A stretch of DNA of 64,000 nt from Karstenula rhodostoma CBS 690.94 (GCA_010093485.1 MU001509.1:766481-830480); one strand, 5' to 3'. Positions 23,701 to 36,016 are shown, numbered from the stretch's first letter. The notes: generated from the sequence alone by a model not told the origin. A program made the numbers and translations.

Positions 23701-26700
23701 GATGGCGTTCGTTCTTCATAGAGCGAAGCACAATTTTGCTGAAACACCCATACCATGCTCCGATGTCCTGAAGATCAGTATAGACAACCTCTGCACTCAG
23801 CTCGCGACATTGCAAGAGGTTGGACTGATTGACAAAGAAGTTCAGTTCCAGGCGTCTCAACTCGATGCAGAGTCGCCTTTTCTGCGGTTGAATCACTATA
23901 ATGTGCTCGGCAGTCTCAAATAGTTGGAAGTTGTGGGCAACGTTCAGAGAAACTGTACTGAAGGGGTCAACAAGGGTTGAACGCTTTTTAGTTGCTCGGG
24001 AGGTAACGAGATCAATTCTCCAATTGTTCTCTTTGGACTTCCATTTGTCTCCTTGCCGAATTTCCAAGATCTTGCTATCAATGTTGAGCCAATGAAAACA
24101 ATCGGTTATCAGAGGCAAGGGCAGATCATGTTGAGTGCTGTTTCCGACGACGCTGGTGAAGATAGATCGATCTATAAGTTCCAGTGTGGCGGGACCATGG
24201 AAAGCACGAATAACAAGCTCACCCTGACGGAAACCAAGATGAATCTTATGATTGAAGGGCATCGGATGGGCGACGTAATGCGACATTCCGAGCATGTATG
24301 AAGGCAGAACACGTAGCGCGTATGTTCCAAAAAGCATCTGGATCACCGGCTTGTGATATACGGCTGGAAGTCTGCCAGATTGTTTGCCATCGATGAGGAA
24401 GTCTCCGCGGAACAGGTGATAATGAACCAAGTGCGTAGTTTGTTGCTGACGCGCCTGAATAGAGACTTCCACCCACCAGGTTTGCGGTACAATCCGGATA
24501 CGAGGATTATCGGTAAGAGGTCCTTGCGGCAAGGGCCAGATATAGTTTATAGCCGAAAGCAAGGCTTCAGCATTCGAAGTCACGAGGCTGGCCAACGCGC
24601 TACGGTGTTTGAACGCGTAAAGCAGATCGTCCAATAATAACTTGCGCAAGGCGTAAGGTAAGTCGTCGAACCGACCAACGAGGCTCTCCTGGAGAATGAT
24701 AGAAGCACCGATAAAGTACTCCAAATCCGCAGTATCCAAATTGAAATCTGATGACACTGATCGCTGCACAGCTCGCTTACATAGCACCGAAGCCCAAAGT
24801 GCGAAGATCGTGAAGTCTTGTCCGGCGTTCGGAGGCGGGGATTGTAACGCAAGACACCAGTCCCAAGTAGCAACACGGACTTGATCTAGAAGCTCTAGAG
24901 CCTTTGCTTGAACGCCCTTACGCGACGAAAGCGATATGGTCTTGAGAAGCAGAGTTATGAGCAGATCCATCTGAACCGGCTCCCGCCAATTGCGTCGTAT
25001 CGCATCCAGACGATTGCTCACTTGCTCGAGGAGCTTGTCGCAAAACGTATCATCTTCGAAGACCATATGGATGTCTCGCAGAGGATGTCCGAGTGACGAA
25101 GGACCCACTTGAAGGACTAGTTTTGTAACGATGGCCCAAGTTGACTCAGTAGAAAAGTTCAGATTGGTAGCGCCTAACTCTCGCAACAAAGACAGCCATC
25201 GACGATTTGTCCCACTGAGTAGTTCTTGCCACGCCATGAACTCATGAACGTTCAGGTCTGCCGGACACTTGGTTTGACTAGCAAGTATATCGTTCGAAGA
25301 AGGCCAGCGATCCCTACTAACACCGACGCAATTATATGGCGAGCTGCTGGGAAGCATTAGAGGAATATGTCCGGAGAAAGACATCTTGTCGTGCCGTTGA
25401 GTCCAGGATTGGCTGTCAGTGTCATAATACGTGAGGGATAGACCGCAAGGCCGACAGACTTGATGTAGTTCAACGGGGAATCCTGTTTTTGCGTAGTGAC
25501 ATTCGAGATGTGATTTAGTGCTGGAACCTAAGGTCACTCGAGAAACGACGGAATTAGCATGGTGGGAAAGTCCATCATAACCACGTAAGGTCGGCACTTC
25601 GTCAAGGGCTCCGACTTGAACATGCGCGAAAGTCGAGAGTAGAATCCAAGTTGCGTCTCGATAAGCAGCAAATGGCAGCGGGCATTGCAATTCGAAGATA
25701 GCAGCTTTCGCGGCAGCTTCGTCCCTTGGCAAAGGATCCTCGAAGATTTCGATCAGGATGTTGCGCGCTTCGAATGCGTGCCGGTGTTTGGGACAGGCGC
25801 CTTTGTGAACCGACTTCAGCTTGCCATCCTTGATGGTTTCCTCGAAGCCAGGGCATGGCGGAGATTCTTCAATCTTTAGCAGGAGTTGCTTGTATTGCTC
25901 CAGCTTCTCCTCCCACTCCTCCTCCTTACGTGATCGTAGTTCTTCCGCATTGGCTTGTATCTCTTCTCGCAACTGCTCCAAGCCCGTGGACTCACCAAAC
26001 TCATTGTAGTACATTGAGGCAAACGAGTCTTCAGCAGGAGGGTCGAAAATTGTCTTGCTTCCGGAGCCTGCCCAACCATTGCGCCGACACTTGATGTACG
26101 TCTGTACATTCTCTACGCGTTTCAAGTCATCCGCTTGTAGAAATTCCAGGGCGTCCAAGAGTTCAGGGTCGAAACCTGGATGGTACAACTTTAAGAGAGG
26201 AAAGCCAACAGTGGCGTGTCGGTCCAGATCGACCCAGAGCTCCATCACATCAAGGAGAAGCCTACTCTTCATTTCAGGATAGCCTTCAAGAACATGTTTA
26301 GTGCTGAAAACATATCGCTCAATTGTGCGAGCCAGAGCACAGCAATGGGTCTCCCATGCAATCGGTACCGTATATCCAGCTTGCATGGGTATGACACAGT
26401 CCTCGACCGTGCCGGCCAGCTCTAGGTAACGATCTGCGATGACAGCAAAGGGATTTGTATTACTTCGAGACGCTTCGTAACGCTCGAGAAGTTGACGAGG
26501 CGACAGAAGTTGTGGTGGAGAGGCCCAGGATGCACCGAAAGCAATAAGACAGAGTCTTCGCCCGCTTGATGGTAATTGCAGTTTGAAATCATTCGAATCT
26601 GCGAAGCCCGGTAACCTTCGAATTGGCCTTCGTGTGCTCGCACGGTATGCATTCCATTGGTACTCCAAGAACCCTCTCGTTCTCTCTAGGCACATCTTGA

Positions 26701-27866
26701 AGCTACCTTGCAGATTATCGAACAATGATGCCCGCAGTTGTGCGTCGCGCCCGGACATACTCGATTGATGTTGCTCGATCTTGGCGAGCCTCCGCCCCAG
26801 CTTCTGCATCAAGTGGAAAGCCGCTTCGTGGGAAATCACTTTGTAACATTCGCCTAAAAGGCGAGACAAGAAAAGAGCCATGATAAGCTTATAGTAGAAG
26901 TGGCCGAGATCTGGACCCATGACCTTGTAGATGTGGCGTTGCATGGCCACGCGAATAGCCAGATAGAATGGGGATCGACGCCATGGTATGAGCGCTTCTT
27001 TGAAGCGTATGGTGTCGTGGACGCGTTTTTGGAGCAGTGGAACGTCGCATCTCATGCCATTCGCCTCCAGCACCGTCATGAGGAAGTCGGCGATAAGTGA
27101 CGGGTCCGTTGTACCACGTATCTCCGGCAAAAGTGCTCCTGCTTTGTAGGTGACTGCGGCGAATCTCTTCAGCGGTTCAATGCTGGCGCGCTGGAGGAAG
27201 GAGGCAAAACATTCTTGAAATGACCGTGTGAGGTAGACCTCCGAAGGTACGGATGCTGCATACGTAGGAAAGTCACATTGTAGGGCATTTTCTGAAGCGA
27301 GAACGGCCTCACAATTCGCTGCAGACTCGAAGGCTTCGAAAAGTAAATGTCCACCATTTGTACTGCTGGCTAGATCAGCTCCACGGTTTATACCTGAGCC
27401 ATCACTACACGTACCAAGAATCCTTATAAACAAATACAGCTGCGTTCTGTTGTTTGACATAGAGAAGCAGCGCACGTTTATCTTTCAGCTCATCGATCTC
27501 ATTTGCCAAGAGATCTTTGTCAATCGTGCCTCTGACATTGATTGCCTTTGTACTGGTCAGGGTCAACTGGATAAGTTCAACAAAGTGGGCGTGCTCCCGC
27601 GGGACCAGAGGGACGATTGTTTCGACGGCTTGGAGGATACGGTCGAGTAGCGCAGCTTCAATCTCGCAGAGGTTGTGGTCTTCCTTGCCTATACGCGTAG
27701 GTATAAAGTCAATATAAGTCAAAAAGGTGGGCAATCGTGTGCGAGGCTTGCATCTATGTCTGCCTAAGAAATAGCGACATCGCCCCAGGGATTACGGACC
27801 TGGTACGTCGCGGGGTAATGCGACGTGCTGATACAGCTGGAGCAAGAAGTCTCGCGTGGCAGCCAT
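17701..27866 (-). CDS. Giant DUF6606/DUF3638/DUF3645 protein (ubiquitin thioesterase-like family)
   Basis: 3211-aa protein from nine exons: 27866-27800, 27688-27415, 27365-21424, 21370-20484, 20387-20131, 20077-19380, 19323-19003, 18943-18137, 18083-17701. Every phase is consistent, and each junction restores a family motif. The N-terminus (LYQHVALPRDVPGKEDHN) matches DUF6606. The Walker-A-like MGKGKTS is near residue 2086, DECD near 2214, YHAKGVPSPTSEWGHPDVAI follows, and LDESHCRGTDLKLPP is near 2668; these are DUF3638/DUF3645 hallmarks. The C-terminus is an Asp/Glu tail with a run of eight Asp. From memory the family P-loop reads MGEGK, so the Lys here may be a substitution. Automatic pipelines often name these proteins ubiquitinyl hydrolase; activity is not established. 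Exon 3 has a NAGNAG acceptor (27365 or 27362). The conserved length argues for a live gene. Confidence 0.9.
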
Positions 27867-29119
27867 GGCTGCGAGATGGTAGAAGGTGCCAATCGAAAGC
27901 CAGGAAGGAAACGTCGAGTTTGTGCGAGCGAGGGAAGAAGGGGACGACTGTGGTGTTGTCGACAAGCGGGGCAGGAACGCGGTCAAGTTGTTGTGCCACC
28001 AACGGCATGCCAAGAATTGCGCGATTTGCGAGGAAGGAGTGATCAAAGGTTGGCAAGGCTGCTGGTGACGGTGACGGTGAATACCAGTGTATGAAGATAT
28101 GGGACGAGGTTGAATATGCCCTTGTCACCTCGCATTGTATGATATGGAGAGTGGCAGCTCCAGCATACAACGGTGAGAAAAGAGAACAATCCACCCGCAC
28201 TAACAAGTCTTAATTCTCAATACACATCCCAAGTGTTGTATACTGCCAGGCCACAGGCGTGGGTACTGCATTGCTCTTCCTGGGACAGTGTACTTACTTG
28301 AGCTTTTGACGAGGCTCGCCGGGCGGGCTCTCAGGCGATGGAAGCCACATGTAGACACACGGTCATACAACCAATAACGTTGATCAATGTAAGATTGGAT
28401 TTGTGAGGAAGTTGTACAGAGAATCGAAGCCACCATAGATGGCGATCATGTTGTGGCGCAAACACCCGCAATCATGTGAGAGAGGAATGTAATTGATAAG
28501 AAAAATACTCTCATTCGAAGGAAGTGCATAGTAAGAGAGAAGGGATAGGACGTAGTAATAGAGAAAGTTTGATAGTTCCACTCCAAGTATCTGGTCTCTT
28601 TCTCTTGTAGGATGTGTACTGAGAGATAGGAAGGAATCTCCAGAGTACTTCAGCTGCTGTAGGCTGATAGACGTTCATAGTCACACACGTCCAGTGGCCC
28701 TGGCTTGGTATATAGTGAGGCTGGGTTGTGAGATCCTAAACGCTGTGTAGAAGACGTGTGAGATACACCTGCAGGGAAAGCTCGCACACACCGCGATTCT
28801 AGACCAGGCCTTGTCCGTTCCATGCTTCCCCTTTGAATCGCGGACTTTGCTGAAGAGTATTCTGAATGCCTTCTCCCAACTCGACTGCCGAAAAGACGTC
28901 AATCACGAGGCGCTTAGCCGACTCACTTCCATCTTCCATCGTGATGGGCACATTGACGGGGCACACCTGTGTATGGGAAGTGTATATTGGTAAATTTCAG
29001 GGTCCATCGATAGGTGGTCGATGAGATAGGCAAGCAGGTGGACGGGCCGTGGGCGGCGAGTTGTCTGCGTGGCTCTAGCAAATCTTTGGGGGTATTGGCT
29101 ACACTGCAGTAGAGGCTAC

Positions 29120-29850
29120 TCTGCGTCCCAAAACTATATCGATGAAGTCGGAAATGGCTAGCAACCATCGCGACAAGTTTCCGAGTCCTGTCGATCGATA
29201 TTTGTTGATGTGTCTCACGCCACTGGGTCTACACTAACCCTCACAGCGGCTACGACCAAATTGTCAACGAGCTGAAAGCTTGTGCTAAGGACATCAAAAT
29301 CCGTCGCTATGGTCGGATATGGCTAGCGACCATTACGACAAGTTTCGACCCCGGTCGACTAATAGTTGATGCCGTTGGCAGGGGTGTCATGCTGGGAGCC
29401 CTTACAACGGCCACGACCAATCTGCCCGAATCCGTCGCTATATTCTGAAATAACTAGCGACTATTGCAACAAGTTTCCAACTCCGATTAACTAATAGTTA
29501 ATGCCATTAGTAGGGGTGTTATACTAGGAGCCCTTACAACGGCTATGACTAATCTGCTAATAAGCCACTACCTCGTCCTAAGGACGTCGAAATCCGTCGA
29601 TGTAGTCAAAAATAATCAAGAAACGGGTCGACAAAGTTCGACTCCTGTCGATCAACACATGCCAGTGTCCCCCAAGCAGTAGATCCATGCTGCGAGCACA
29701 ACGGCCACGACCACCCACGAGCCAACAAGCCACCACCTCATCCTAGGGATGTCGAAATCCGTCGATATAGTTGGAAATGATCAATCAACTGGTCGACAAA
29801 GCTGCGATTCCCCGTCGATTAATACCTGCTGAGGTACCCCAAACAAGTAG
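29120..29850. repeat. Decayed ~160-bp tandem repeat, about five units
   Basis: Units are marked by GAAATCCGTCGATAT-like sequence at about 29138, 29297, 29428, 29589 and 29753, followed by ACAAGTTTC and, further on, ACAACGGCCACGACCA. Spacing is 130-165 bp. The middle units are T/A-shifted (for example CTAATAGTTAATG), consistent with RIP. Confidence 0.75.
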
Positions 29851-31296
29851 GGACCTGGATCCTGTCTACCACGGGACTCGGTAAGAAGTCGAGGGACAAC
29901 CCGTCTTCTTTCAGACATAATAACCCATCGGAAATGATGCGTAGATATGCTGAAGCCGTTCTACAGCAGTCGACGCCATGTCGATCCGTATTTGCGGAGA
30001 TTTGGCGGATGTAAGCATGTAGGCGCTGCACATCACGTGATAACGCGCAGGCCGGGGCCCTGCGCGGCGGGCACCTCTGCAACTCACCCCAAGGGCGTCG
30101 TCACCCGAATCACGACGAAATGCTTCCCAAAAGGGCTCAATCGCACTATTTGGCCGTGTTCTACATTTGCGCACGGAAAGATCATGTATCTCCCCGTCCA
30201 TGACACTCGCTCAATGGAGCCGGCCACCCGCCACATTAAGTACCGCAAAACTCAAACCGCTTGCTTTCGAAACAACAAACCCTTATTTCATATGCGCGAG
30301 CACTCATGGCACTAGGTGTTCATTGAAGCCATCGGCTGCGACCTTTCCGCGCATTCTGCAGGGACTACCGGCTTCAGATCACTCATGCTCCACAGGTGCT
30401 GACCAGGTGCCGCCGGCATCACGCGTGCACAACCAAGAAGGAACGTCTAGGTGCCAAGGGGCTGTCCCAACTTCTTGCAGGTCGGTGTAGTGGGGCGTGG
30501 AAGGGGTGGTCCCGGGCTATGATACCAGTCTCTTCAACGAAATGGACTTTCTGAGTATCGTGATTATCGTGGCACGCGTGGCGACAATGGCTAGCAGGAA
30601 CTCTCTCTCGCACCTGTCTCTTCGTGCAGCTGTCTACTAGCGCGTCATAGAGACACATGCTGTAAAGTTTGTATGTTCCCGGTCTGGTCTCGACAGAAAT
30701 CTGAAATCTACAACCACCGCCCCAAATACGTCTAACCTATTGAATCTTCGCCACAACAAGCCCAACTCACACGGTTGCGAGTTGCTTCAAGCGCCTGGGC
30801 CTGCCCGGCGACGAAGTTCTGGGATGTATTTTCAGTACGGCCTCAAAGTGCTTGCTCTACGACTTACTATTGAACTCAGCTACCTTCCCTTCATCTTGCG
30901 GCACCCGTACTCCTTTCACAGCCGACGTTTCTTCATCCTTCTTCCATTTGATGAGTACTGGTATGAATGCTACAAGCTTGGTGAAGACAACGAGGGTTGC
31001 CAGCACTGGGACGGTAGCAAGAGCGAGTGCCGTGCCGACGTAATCTAGAATAGCCATCCCGCAATAGTATGGGGGCCGTGAAGCCAATCAGTATTATGTG
31101 ATAGCGAGGCTGCTTTAAACGCACGAGCGCATGGAAAGGTCAGAGGTGTGCCAGGCTGAAGCTGGGGAGACGGGAGTCGAAGAGTTGTGCGGGTGTGCAA
31201 GTTGATAGTGGATGCAGTTTAGAGTTAGGTAAACTGCTGATATATTCCCGTTGAAACTGACTTGGCATTTGCTATTTGAACTTGTGTACATCTAGA

Positions 31297-31336
31297 GCGG
31301 CGTAGCACTGCTGACGCCAGCGCGCTGCTACGCCGC
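31297..31336. repeat. Perfect 11-bp inverted repeat (hairpin)
   Basis: GCGGCGTAGCA at 31297-31307 and its exact reverse complement TGCTACGCCGC at 31326-31336, with an 18-nt loop. It lies in non-coding DNA about 380 bp beyond the stop of the acetyltransferase gene. No T tract follows. Confidence 0.85.
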
Positions 31337-31714
31337 GAGTGACTGAGGTGCTGTGCCGCAAAACATATATATGACTTCAACATGACTGGACTGTGCCTCC
31401 GGTTTCTTCATTAGCAATGACAAGTTCCAATCGTTGTACTGGGTCGACGACCAGCGTACATAAGAAAGTAATTGCAAAACTCCGGACCTTTATGTGATAG
31501 ACCAACAGCCTCTAACCACTGCAATGATACCATTTAGGGCGGGGCCGCTTATCCTGACCCACTGCTTCGAAAGGTCACAAGGAGAGGCCTGTCGGCCGTT
31601 ATGAGACGACAACACTTTACCACTGAGCCATAGATCCTGTAGTTTTAATGGATGAATGCTTCGGGAAAGAATATAGATATATGAATGTGTTACGATCATT
31701 CCTCGAGCTGAAAC

Positions 31715-32521
31715 TCAACGACTTGCTGCCTTGGGCAGCCGCTTCATATACCTAATAGTATATTTTCCCCACCTATCCTCCGTCACGCCCTCCCCTGTGC
31801 CGTTTAACCTCTCCGCCCACCCTTTTCTCGGTGGCGACGGCGCATAATCGTCCAAATCCACATGGAGCTCCCTCACAACTTCAAATCCGAACTTCGCATA
31901 AGCCCTCCACGCCTGATCAGACGAATGCACCCAAGTGAAAACACCAAGCCGGTCTGCGTTCGCATTGCCAAACTCAATGAGCGCACTGCCGACACCTTTC
32001 GAGTGATGTGCCGGGGAAACGATGAGGCCGGCGATATACATGCACGATGTGCTGGGCGGCATTAGTGACGCCATCGCGTGCTGCATGTCTGCGTCCTCAA
32101 GGGCGTGGAGACGGTCAATTCCATTCTCCGCCTTCTCCCCATGCGTCTTGCTTTCCAGTCTCCCTTCGCTAAGATCGTCTCCACCCCTTTTCTCCACATC
32201 CTTCTCACAATCCTCGAGGCTATCTGCGGGGCCCTCGGACGCGATCTTCGTCTCTTCTACCCCTCTGAAGCCCCAGCCTGCATGCCCGACAATGTTGCCG
32301 GCGGAGTCGACAGCTTTGACGTAAATGTAGTTCTTCTTATGGAGCGTGGCGAGGAACCCATCGCGGGAGACGTCGCACATGTCGAATGGCTTCCCGCCTA
32401 GCTGTTTGACGATCGTATGGCGATCCGTCGAGAAGGCTGCTGCGGTGATGCGAGCGCAGGCATGTATGTCGGCGTACTGGAGGGGGTGGATGGCGATGGC
32501 CAGGTGATTTCTGGGCGGCAT
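31715..32521 (-). CDS. GNAT-family N-acetyltransferase
   Basis: Intronless 268-aa protein, predicted to transfer an acetyl group from acetyl-CoA to an unknown amine. The start is the ATG at 32521 (MPPRNHLAIAI); an upstream in-frame GTG is not a normal fungal start. An N-terminal GNAT half (IHPLQYADIHACARITAAAF; IYVKAVDSAGNIVGHAGW) is separated from the C-terminal half by an acidic, low-complexity insert at about residues 95-150. The C-terminal half carries the acetyl-CoA loop in GLIVSPAHHSKGVGSALIEF (about 165-184) and the usual AYAKFGFEVV motif. It points the same way as the oxygenase gene upstream, with about 360 bp between them. Confidence 0.85.
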   Translation of the reverse strand: MPPRNHLAIAIHPLQYADIHACARITAAAFSTDRHTIVKQLGGKPFDMCDVSRDGFLATLHKKNYIYVKAVDSAGNIVGHAGWGFRGVEETKIASEGPADSLEDCEKDVEKRGGDDLSEGRLESKTHGEKAENGIDRLHALEDADMQHAMASLMPPSTSCMYIAGLIVSPAHHSKGVGSALIEFGNANADRLGVFTWVHSSDQAWRAYAKFGFEVVRELHVDLDDYAPSPPRKGWAERLNGTGEGVTEDRWGKYTIRYMKRLPKAASR

Positions 32522-32879
32522 GGTGGAGGAAGTATCGATTACAGCAACCACTGACGCCGTTGAACATTTGAAAGAATGATGTATCTTATGAACTTTCGAG
32601 GGGGCATACTACTGGATACTTGATTGGTAGATTTCCTCCAATAGGGTCGCTTACTTGCATATGCCGCCCTTCGGAGAGAGATTGGCGCCCTTCGTTATCA
32701 GCTAGATCGACTCGTTCATGGTGTTGAGAAGAAGGTGGAAAGATGTATGAAAATGTATATGCATGATGTACATGTGCGCCAGCGAAGATAGACTCGAGCT
32801 TGGTGAATACCGAAACGCCTTAAAACCCCCCTGCTAAGAACGACATGGGAAAGAAAACTTTAAAGACAAGTTAACGGTG

Positions 32880-33785
32880 CTAACCAAACACAAGTGCCCT
32901 CACTTCAATGCTCTCGCGTCCAACGGCGCCCTCGGGAGTCCTTGGGTCAACAAAAGCAGTGTGCGGAGCGCGGCCCCACAAGCCCACCGTCTCATCACTA
33001 TCAAAGCACTTCAGCAACAAGCGGTCCTCGTTTTTCATCCCAGACCAGTAATACCATTTCTGTGTCGGGTTGAAGTGCACTTGTGCCGTCTCGCCAGTGC
33101 GGTCTGGGTACCTGTGCTCTACTGGGATCAAGTCCTCGTCTCTGACCGTGGAGCTGTCCGCAACAGCAAGAGGGTGCGCCATGACTGGGCCATTCAACGG
33201 TCGCCACACGTTGATGATGCGGTAACGGCCTTGCAGCAGCTTTTCTGCCTCATCAGGAAGATGGAACTTGACGCGCTGTGCGGCGGAAAACGGCGTCTGG
33301 TCGACGTGAACCCGCGTCACAGGCGCTCTGTTCGCCCCCGGATGCGATCGTCGAATGGTGTGGTCGAAGAGAAGGATTCTGTTTGCGCCAGGCACGCTCT
33401 CTAATAGCAGCTTCTCGACCTCGGGGTAATAAACCCTCTTGATCTGATCATCGTCCTGGAACTCATATTCTTCTGAAGGTACATTTTGAATGGTGTCGAA
33501 GGCGTTGTTGTTCAAGGAGAACTTCTGCTCCTGCCCTCGCAGATCATTGAGAGTTACGTCATGCAACGATTCCCCAAAGTTGCGTTGTGGTACACCCTCA
33601 AGCGGCTCGACGTAGTTGTGCGGCTTTGAGCCGTCTTCGGGCGGCTTGTAGAACGAGAGCGTGGCTTTGACCGGGCCGCGAGGGATAGGGAGACCTTGGA
33701 AGTTGACGTCCGTGGACGTAGGTACCGATGGTGTAGTGCCTGAAAGCTCGTGTGCAGGTGTGGGTCGCGGCGCGGCGGTCGCCAT
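32880..33785 (-). CDS. CmcJ/AsaB-like oxygenase (GA4 desaturase family)
   Basis: Intronless 301-aa protein starting at the ATG at 33785. It belongs to the fungal CmcJ/NvfI-type oxygenase family, also annotated as GA4 desaturase or AsaB hydroxylase. Landmarks are ATLSFYKPPEDGSKPHNYV (41-59), FDHTIRR (140-146), the metal-binding-like VHVDQTP (159-165), NVWRPLNGPV (192-201) and the family-typical end GRAPHTAFVDPRTPE...RESIEVRALVF (271-300). Members are thought to act as Fe(II)/2-oxoglutarate-type enzymes in secondary metabolism; the substrate cannot be told from sequence. The His-Asp pair at 160/162 and a later His (275) are candidate metal ligands. The promoter side faces the dehydrogenase gene across a 1.08-kb divergent interval. 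Confidence 0.85.
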   Translation of the reverse strand: MATAAPRPTPAHELSGTTPSVPTSTDVNFQGLPIPRGPVKATLSFYKPPEDGSKPHNYVEPLEGVPQRNFGESLHDVTLNDLRGQEQKFSLNNNAFDTIQNVPSEEYEFQDDDQIKRVYYPEVEKLLLESVPGANRILLFDHTIRRSHPGANRAPVTRVHVDQTPFSAAQRVKFHLPDEAEKLLQGRYRIINVWRPLNGPVMAHPLAVADSSTVRDEDLIPVEHRYPDRTGETAQVHFNPTQKWYYWSGMKNEDRLLLKCFDSDETVGLWGRAPHTAFVDPRTPEGAVGRESIEVRALVFG

Positions 33786-34866
33786 TGCGGATGTGTAAAC
33801 TAAGAATTAGGATTCGTTCGTTTTCGAGCGTGTATCGTGAGTTGCAGTGGCGGACACTGGTGGAGAGGTAATCTGGTTCAAGTTGAGCTATCAATGTGGT
33901 CAGAGGTAAGTTGACTTGGATGGAGAAGATGTGAATCGGGTAGACGTTTCGCGTGCATATATATTCATACGATTAGAAATCTTGGATGACTTCGTGCAGC
34001 TTCCCTCGATCATACAAAGGGCGGGGATAAGAGGCGATGGCATCATCGCCCTATGACCGAGGTTAGTAATAAGAGCCAGGGCTGGGTTTTCACCAATCGC
34101 TGCATCGACGGCTGACAAACAACTCGATTGCGTGACCGCCAGCGAATATGCGAGCTGGGGAGTATTACTGAGTTGTCGCAAGCCATCTCGAGGGTTTCAA
34201 AGCAGTCGAGTGCTGAAAGCTTACAGCGTTGCTAGAGATCGCGCGGACGCGCACCATGGTAACCTCGGCAACTCCCGGTGATGGTTCGGCGCTTGGCGCT
34301 CACAACCTAATGCTTTCGTAACATTGACACCATAGCAGCTCACGAGCAGTGCCAGACTATGTTCCTAATCTTCGAAATGCCCAATCGCAGATGGGCAAGT
34401 TCTTGTCCTTGGTCGCTTACCGCTGGTCGTGGGCTTAGGTGCCAGAACGTACTGTGGTAGGACGGGTAAGTAGTGTCGCAGGGGCAATCCTAGCAGCGAG
34501 GCTTTAAACCAAACATGTATAAAGAATGTACTTTTTACGAACACTAAGTAGGAGAAGGATATACTTTAGGGCGTTATGGAGCGCATAATAGAGAAAAGAT
34601 AGGGCTCAAGGATCCCCTTGCTCCGACACTACGTACCCATTCGACCACAGTAGAGCATCACGATATTCAAAGCACCTCCTCAACGTGAGATCTCCGTTAC
34701 GCGGAATGGGAAACAATAGCGCACAGAAAATACGTACCCATCGGCGCATAACCTCATAGCCACGGCGGACCCTCTCGCTAGTCTCCAATAAAACACGACG
34801 TCATCATGTTGAAATGTATGTATCACCTACATCTGCAACCTGCCAGCTCCTCTATAAATCAACAAA
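33786..34866. other. Divergent intergenic region
   Basis: It separates the start codons of the oxygenase (-) and the dehydrogenase (+), so it probably holds both promoters. I see no gene in it and cannot name a specific operator. Confidence 0.5.
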
Positions 34867-36016
34867 ATGCTACGCCTCTTCACACGGAACATTTCTACAG
34901 CCCGCATAACTATTCTCTCTCATACAAATATTCCCAAAATCTCCCCCATCCAAGTCAGCAACATGAGTGGTCACACCGGTAAAGCAGACAATGAGCAGCT
35001 CAAGGGCTCCAAGCTCTTCGACGTATCCCATGTCACGGCTCTCGTTACCGGCGGCGGAACGGGCATTGGCCTCATGATAACGCAGGCCTTAGTTGCCAAT
35101 GGAGCTAGAGTGTATATAACCTCCCGAAGGAACGAAGTTCTCAAGAAGACGGAGGAGCTTTACAACACAGGCCCGGGAAAGATCATTCCTCTCGTGGCCG
35201 ATGTAAGCAGCAAGGAGGATATCCTGCGCCTGTATGAAGAGGTGGAGAAGAGGGAGCCGAAAGGTATCCAATTGCTTGTCAACAACGCTGGCATTGCGCG
35301 TGACGATGCTACCTCGTAAGCGCCCCCTGACGGAGAAAGCAAGTATACAAACTGACGGCATAGGTTCTCGTCAAATGGCCAGCCCGACATGACCGATGCT
35401 CAAGCCATCTCCAGTCATTTTCTGAAGACGCCCGAGGACTCCTGGGCCGACACCCTTAAAACGAATGTGACAGCTATCTACTACATGTCTATGGCGTTCC
35501 TCCCTCTGCTGTCAAGGGGCCGGGAGGTTACTCCGGGCTACACATCAAGTGTTGTCAATATCACATCCATATCGGGCTTCATGAAGGGAAGCAGCTCTGG
35601 CCAGCTTTCGTACGCTACGTCCAAAGCGGCGGCCACGCACTTGACCCGCATGCTCGCCACTACATTCGCGCAGACCAAGGTTCGCGTGAACTGCATTGCC
35701 CCAGGAGTGTTCCCGAGCGAGGTGAGTATCCTACACTTGCAACTATGATGTTGACGTACTTATTCTTCCAGATGACGGCTGGTGACTCAGGCGAAGATAA
35801 CAAATCGAACCTGAAGATGGAGATGTCGAATCCTGCAGGCCGACCCGGTTCTGACACCGATATGGCGGCATCCATCTTATTCCTCGCCGGCCCCGGGGGT
35901 GTTTTCTACAACGAGCAGGTGCTCTTCCCTGATGGAGGTGTGTCTCTCCTTCCCTGCTGATCAAGACTCCTCTGACAACGCTAGGCAACACCCTCGTGCA
36001 GCCGGCTGCAAAGTAA
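34867..36016 (+). CDS. Short-chain dehydrogenase/reductase
   Basis: 334-aa NAD(P)-dependent oxidoreductase of the classical SDR type. Exons: 34867-35315, 35364-35721, 35772-35937, 35985-36016, phase-consistent, with the last coding exon only 32 nt. The Rossmann motif TGGGTGIG is at 61-68, NNAG at 139-142, the catalytic Ser in NITSISG near 218, and the YATSK (Tyr233, Lys237) active-site motif follows. The first ~32 residues (MLRLFTRNISTARITI...) are basic and hydrophobic and could be a mitochondrial presequence. If translation instead starts at Met33 (MSGHTGKAD), a cytosolic form of about 302 aa results. Substrate unknown. It converges on the membrane-protein gene, with 80 bp between the stops. 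Confidence 0.9.

Larger units (their letters stand above)
27867..31714. other. Gene-poor interval
   Basis: Nearly 4 kb without a gene I can support. It holds the tandem repeat at 29120-29850 and a GC-rich hairpin at 31297-31336. A minus-strand frame of 66 aa from its ATG (31057-30857), with one hydrophobic segment (ALALATVPVLATLVVFTKLV), might encode a small membrane protein. It has no homology that I recognise. Confidence 0.45.

Noticed and set aside
27754..28206. 150-aa minus-strand frame just upstream of the giant gene
   Set aside because: Different frame from the family-matching first exon (27866-27800); it overlaps the promoter and first intron.
29120..29850. CRISPR-like array
   Set aside because: Units are ~160-bp degenerate tandem copies without unique spacers, and the genome is eukaryotic.
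31530..31640. Minus-strand stretch with a tRNA-like GGCTCAGTGGTAAA D-arm and a CTCATAA anticodon-loop-like sequence
   Set aside because: No matching acceptor stem and no credible T-arm; at best a tRNA-derived relic, so not listed as a tRNA.
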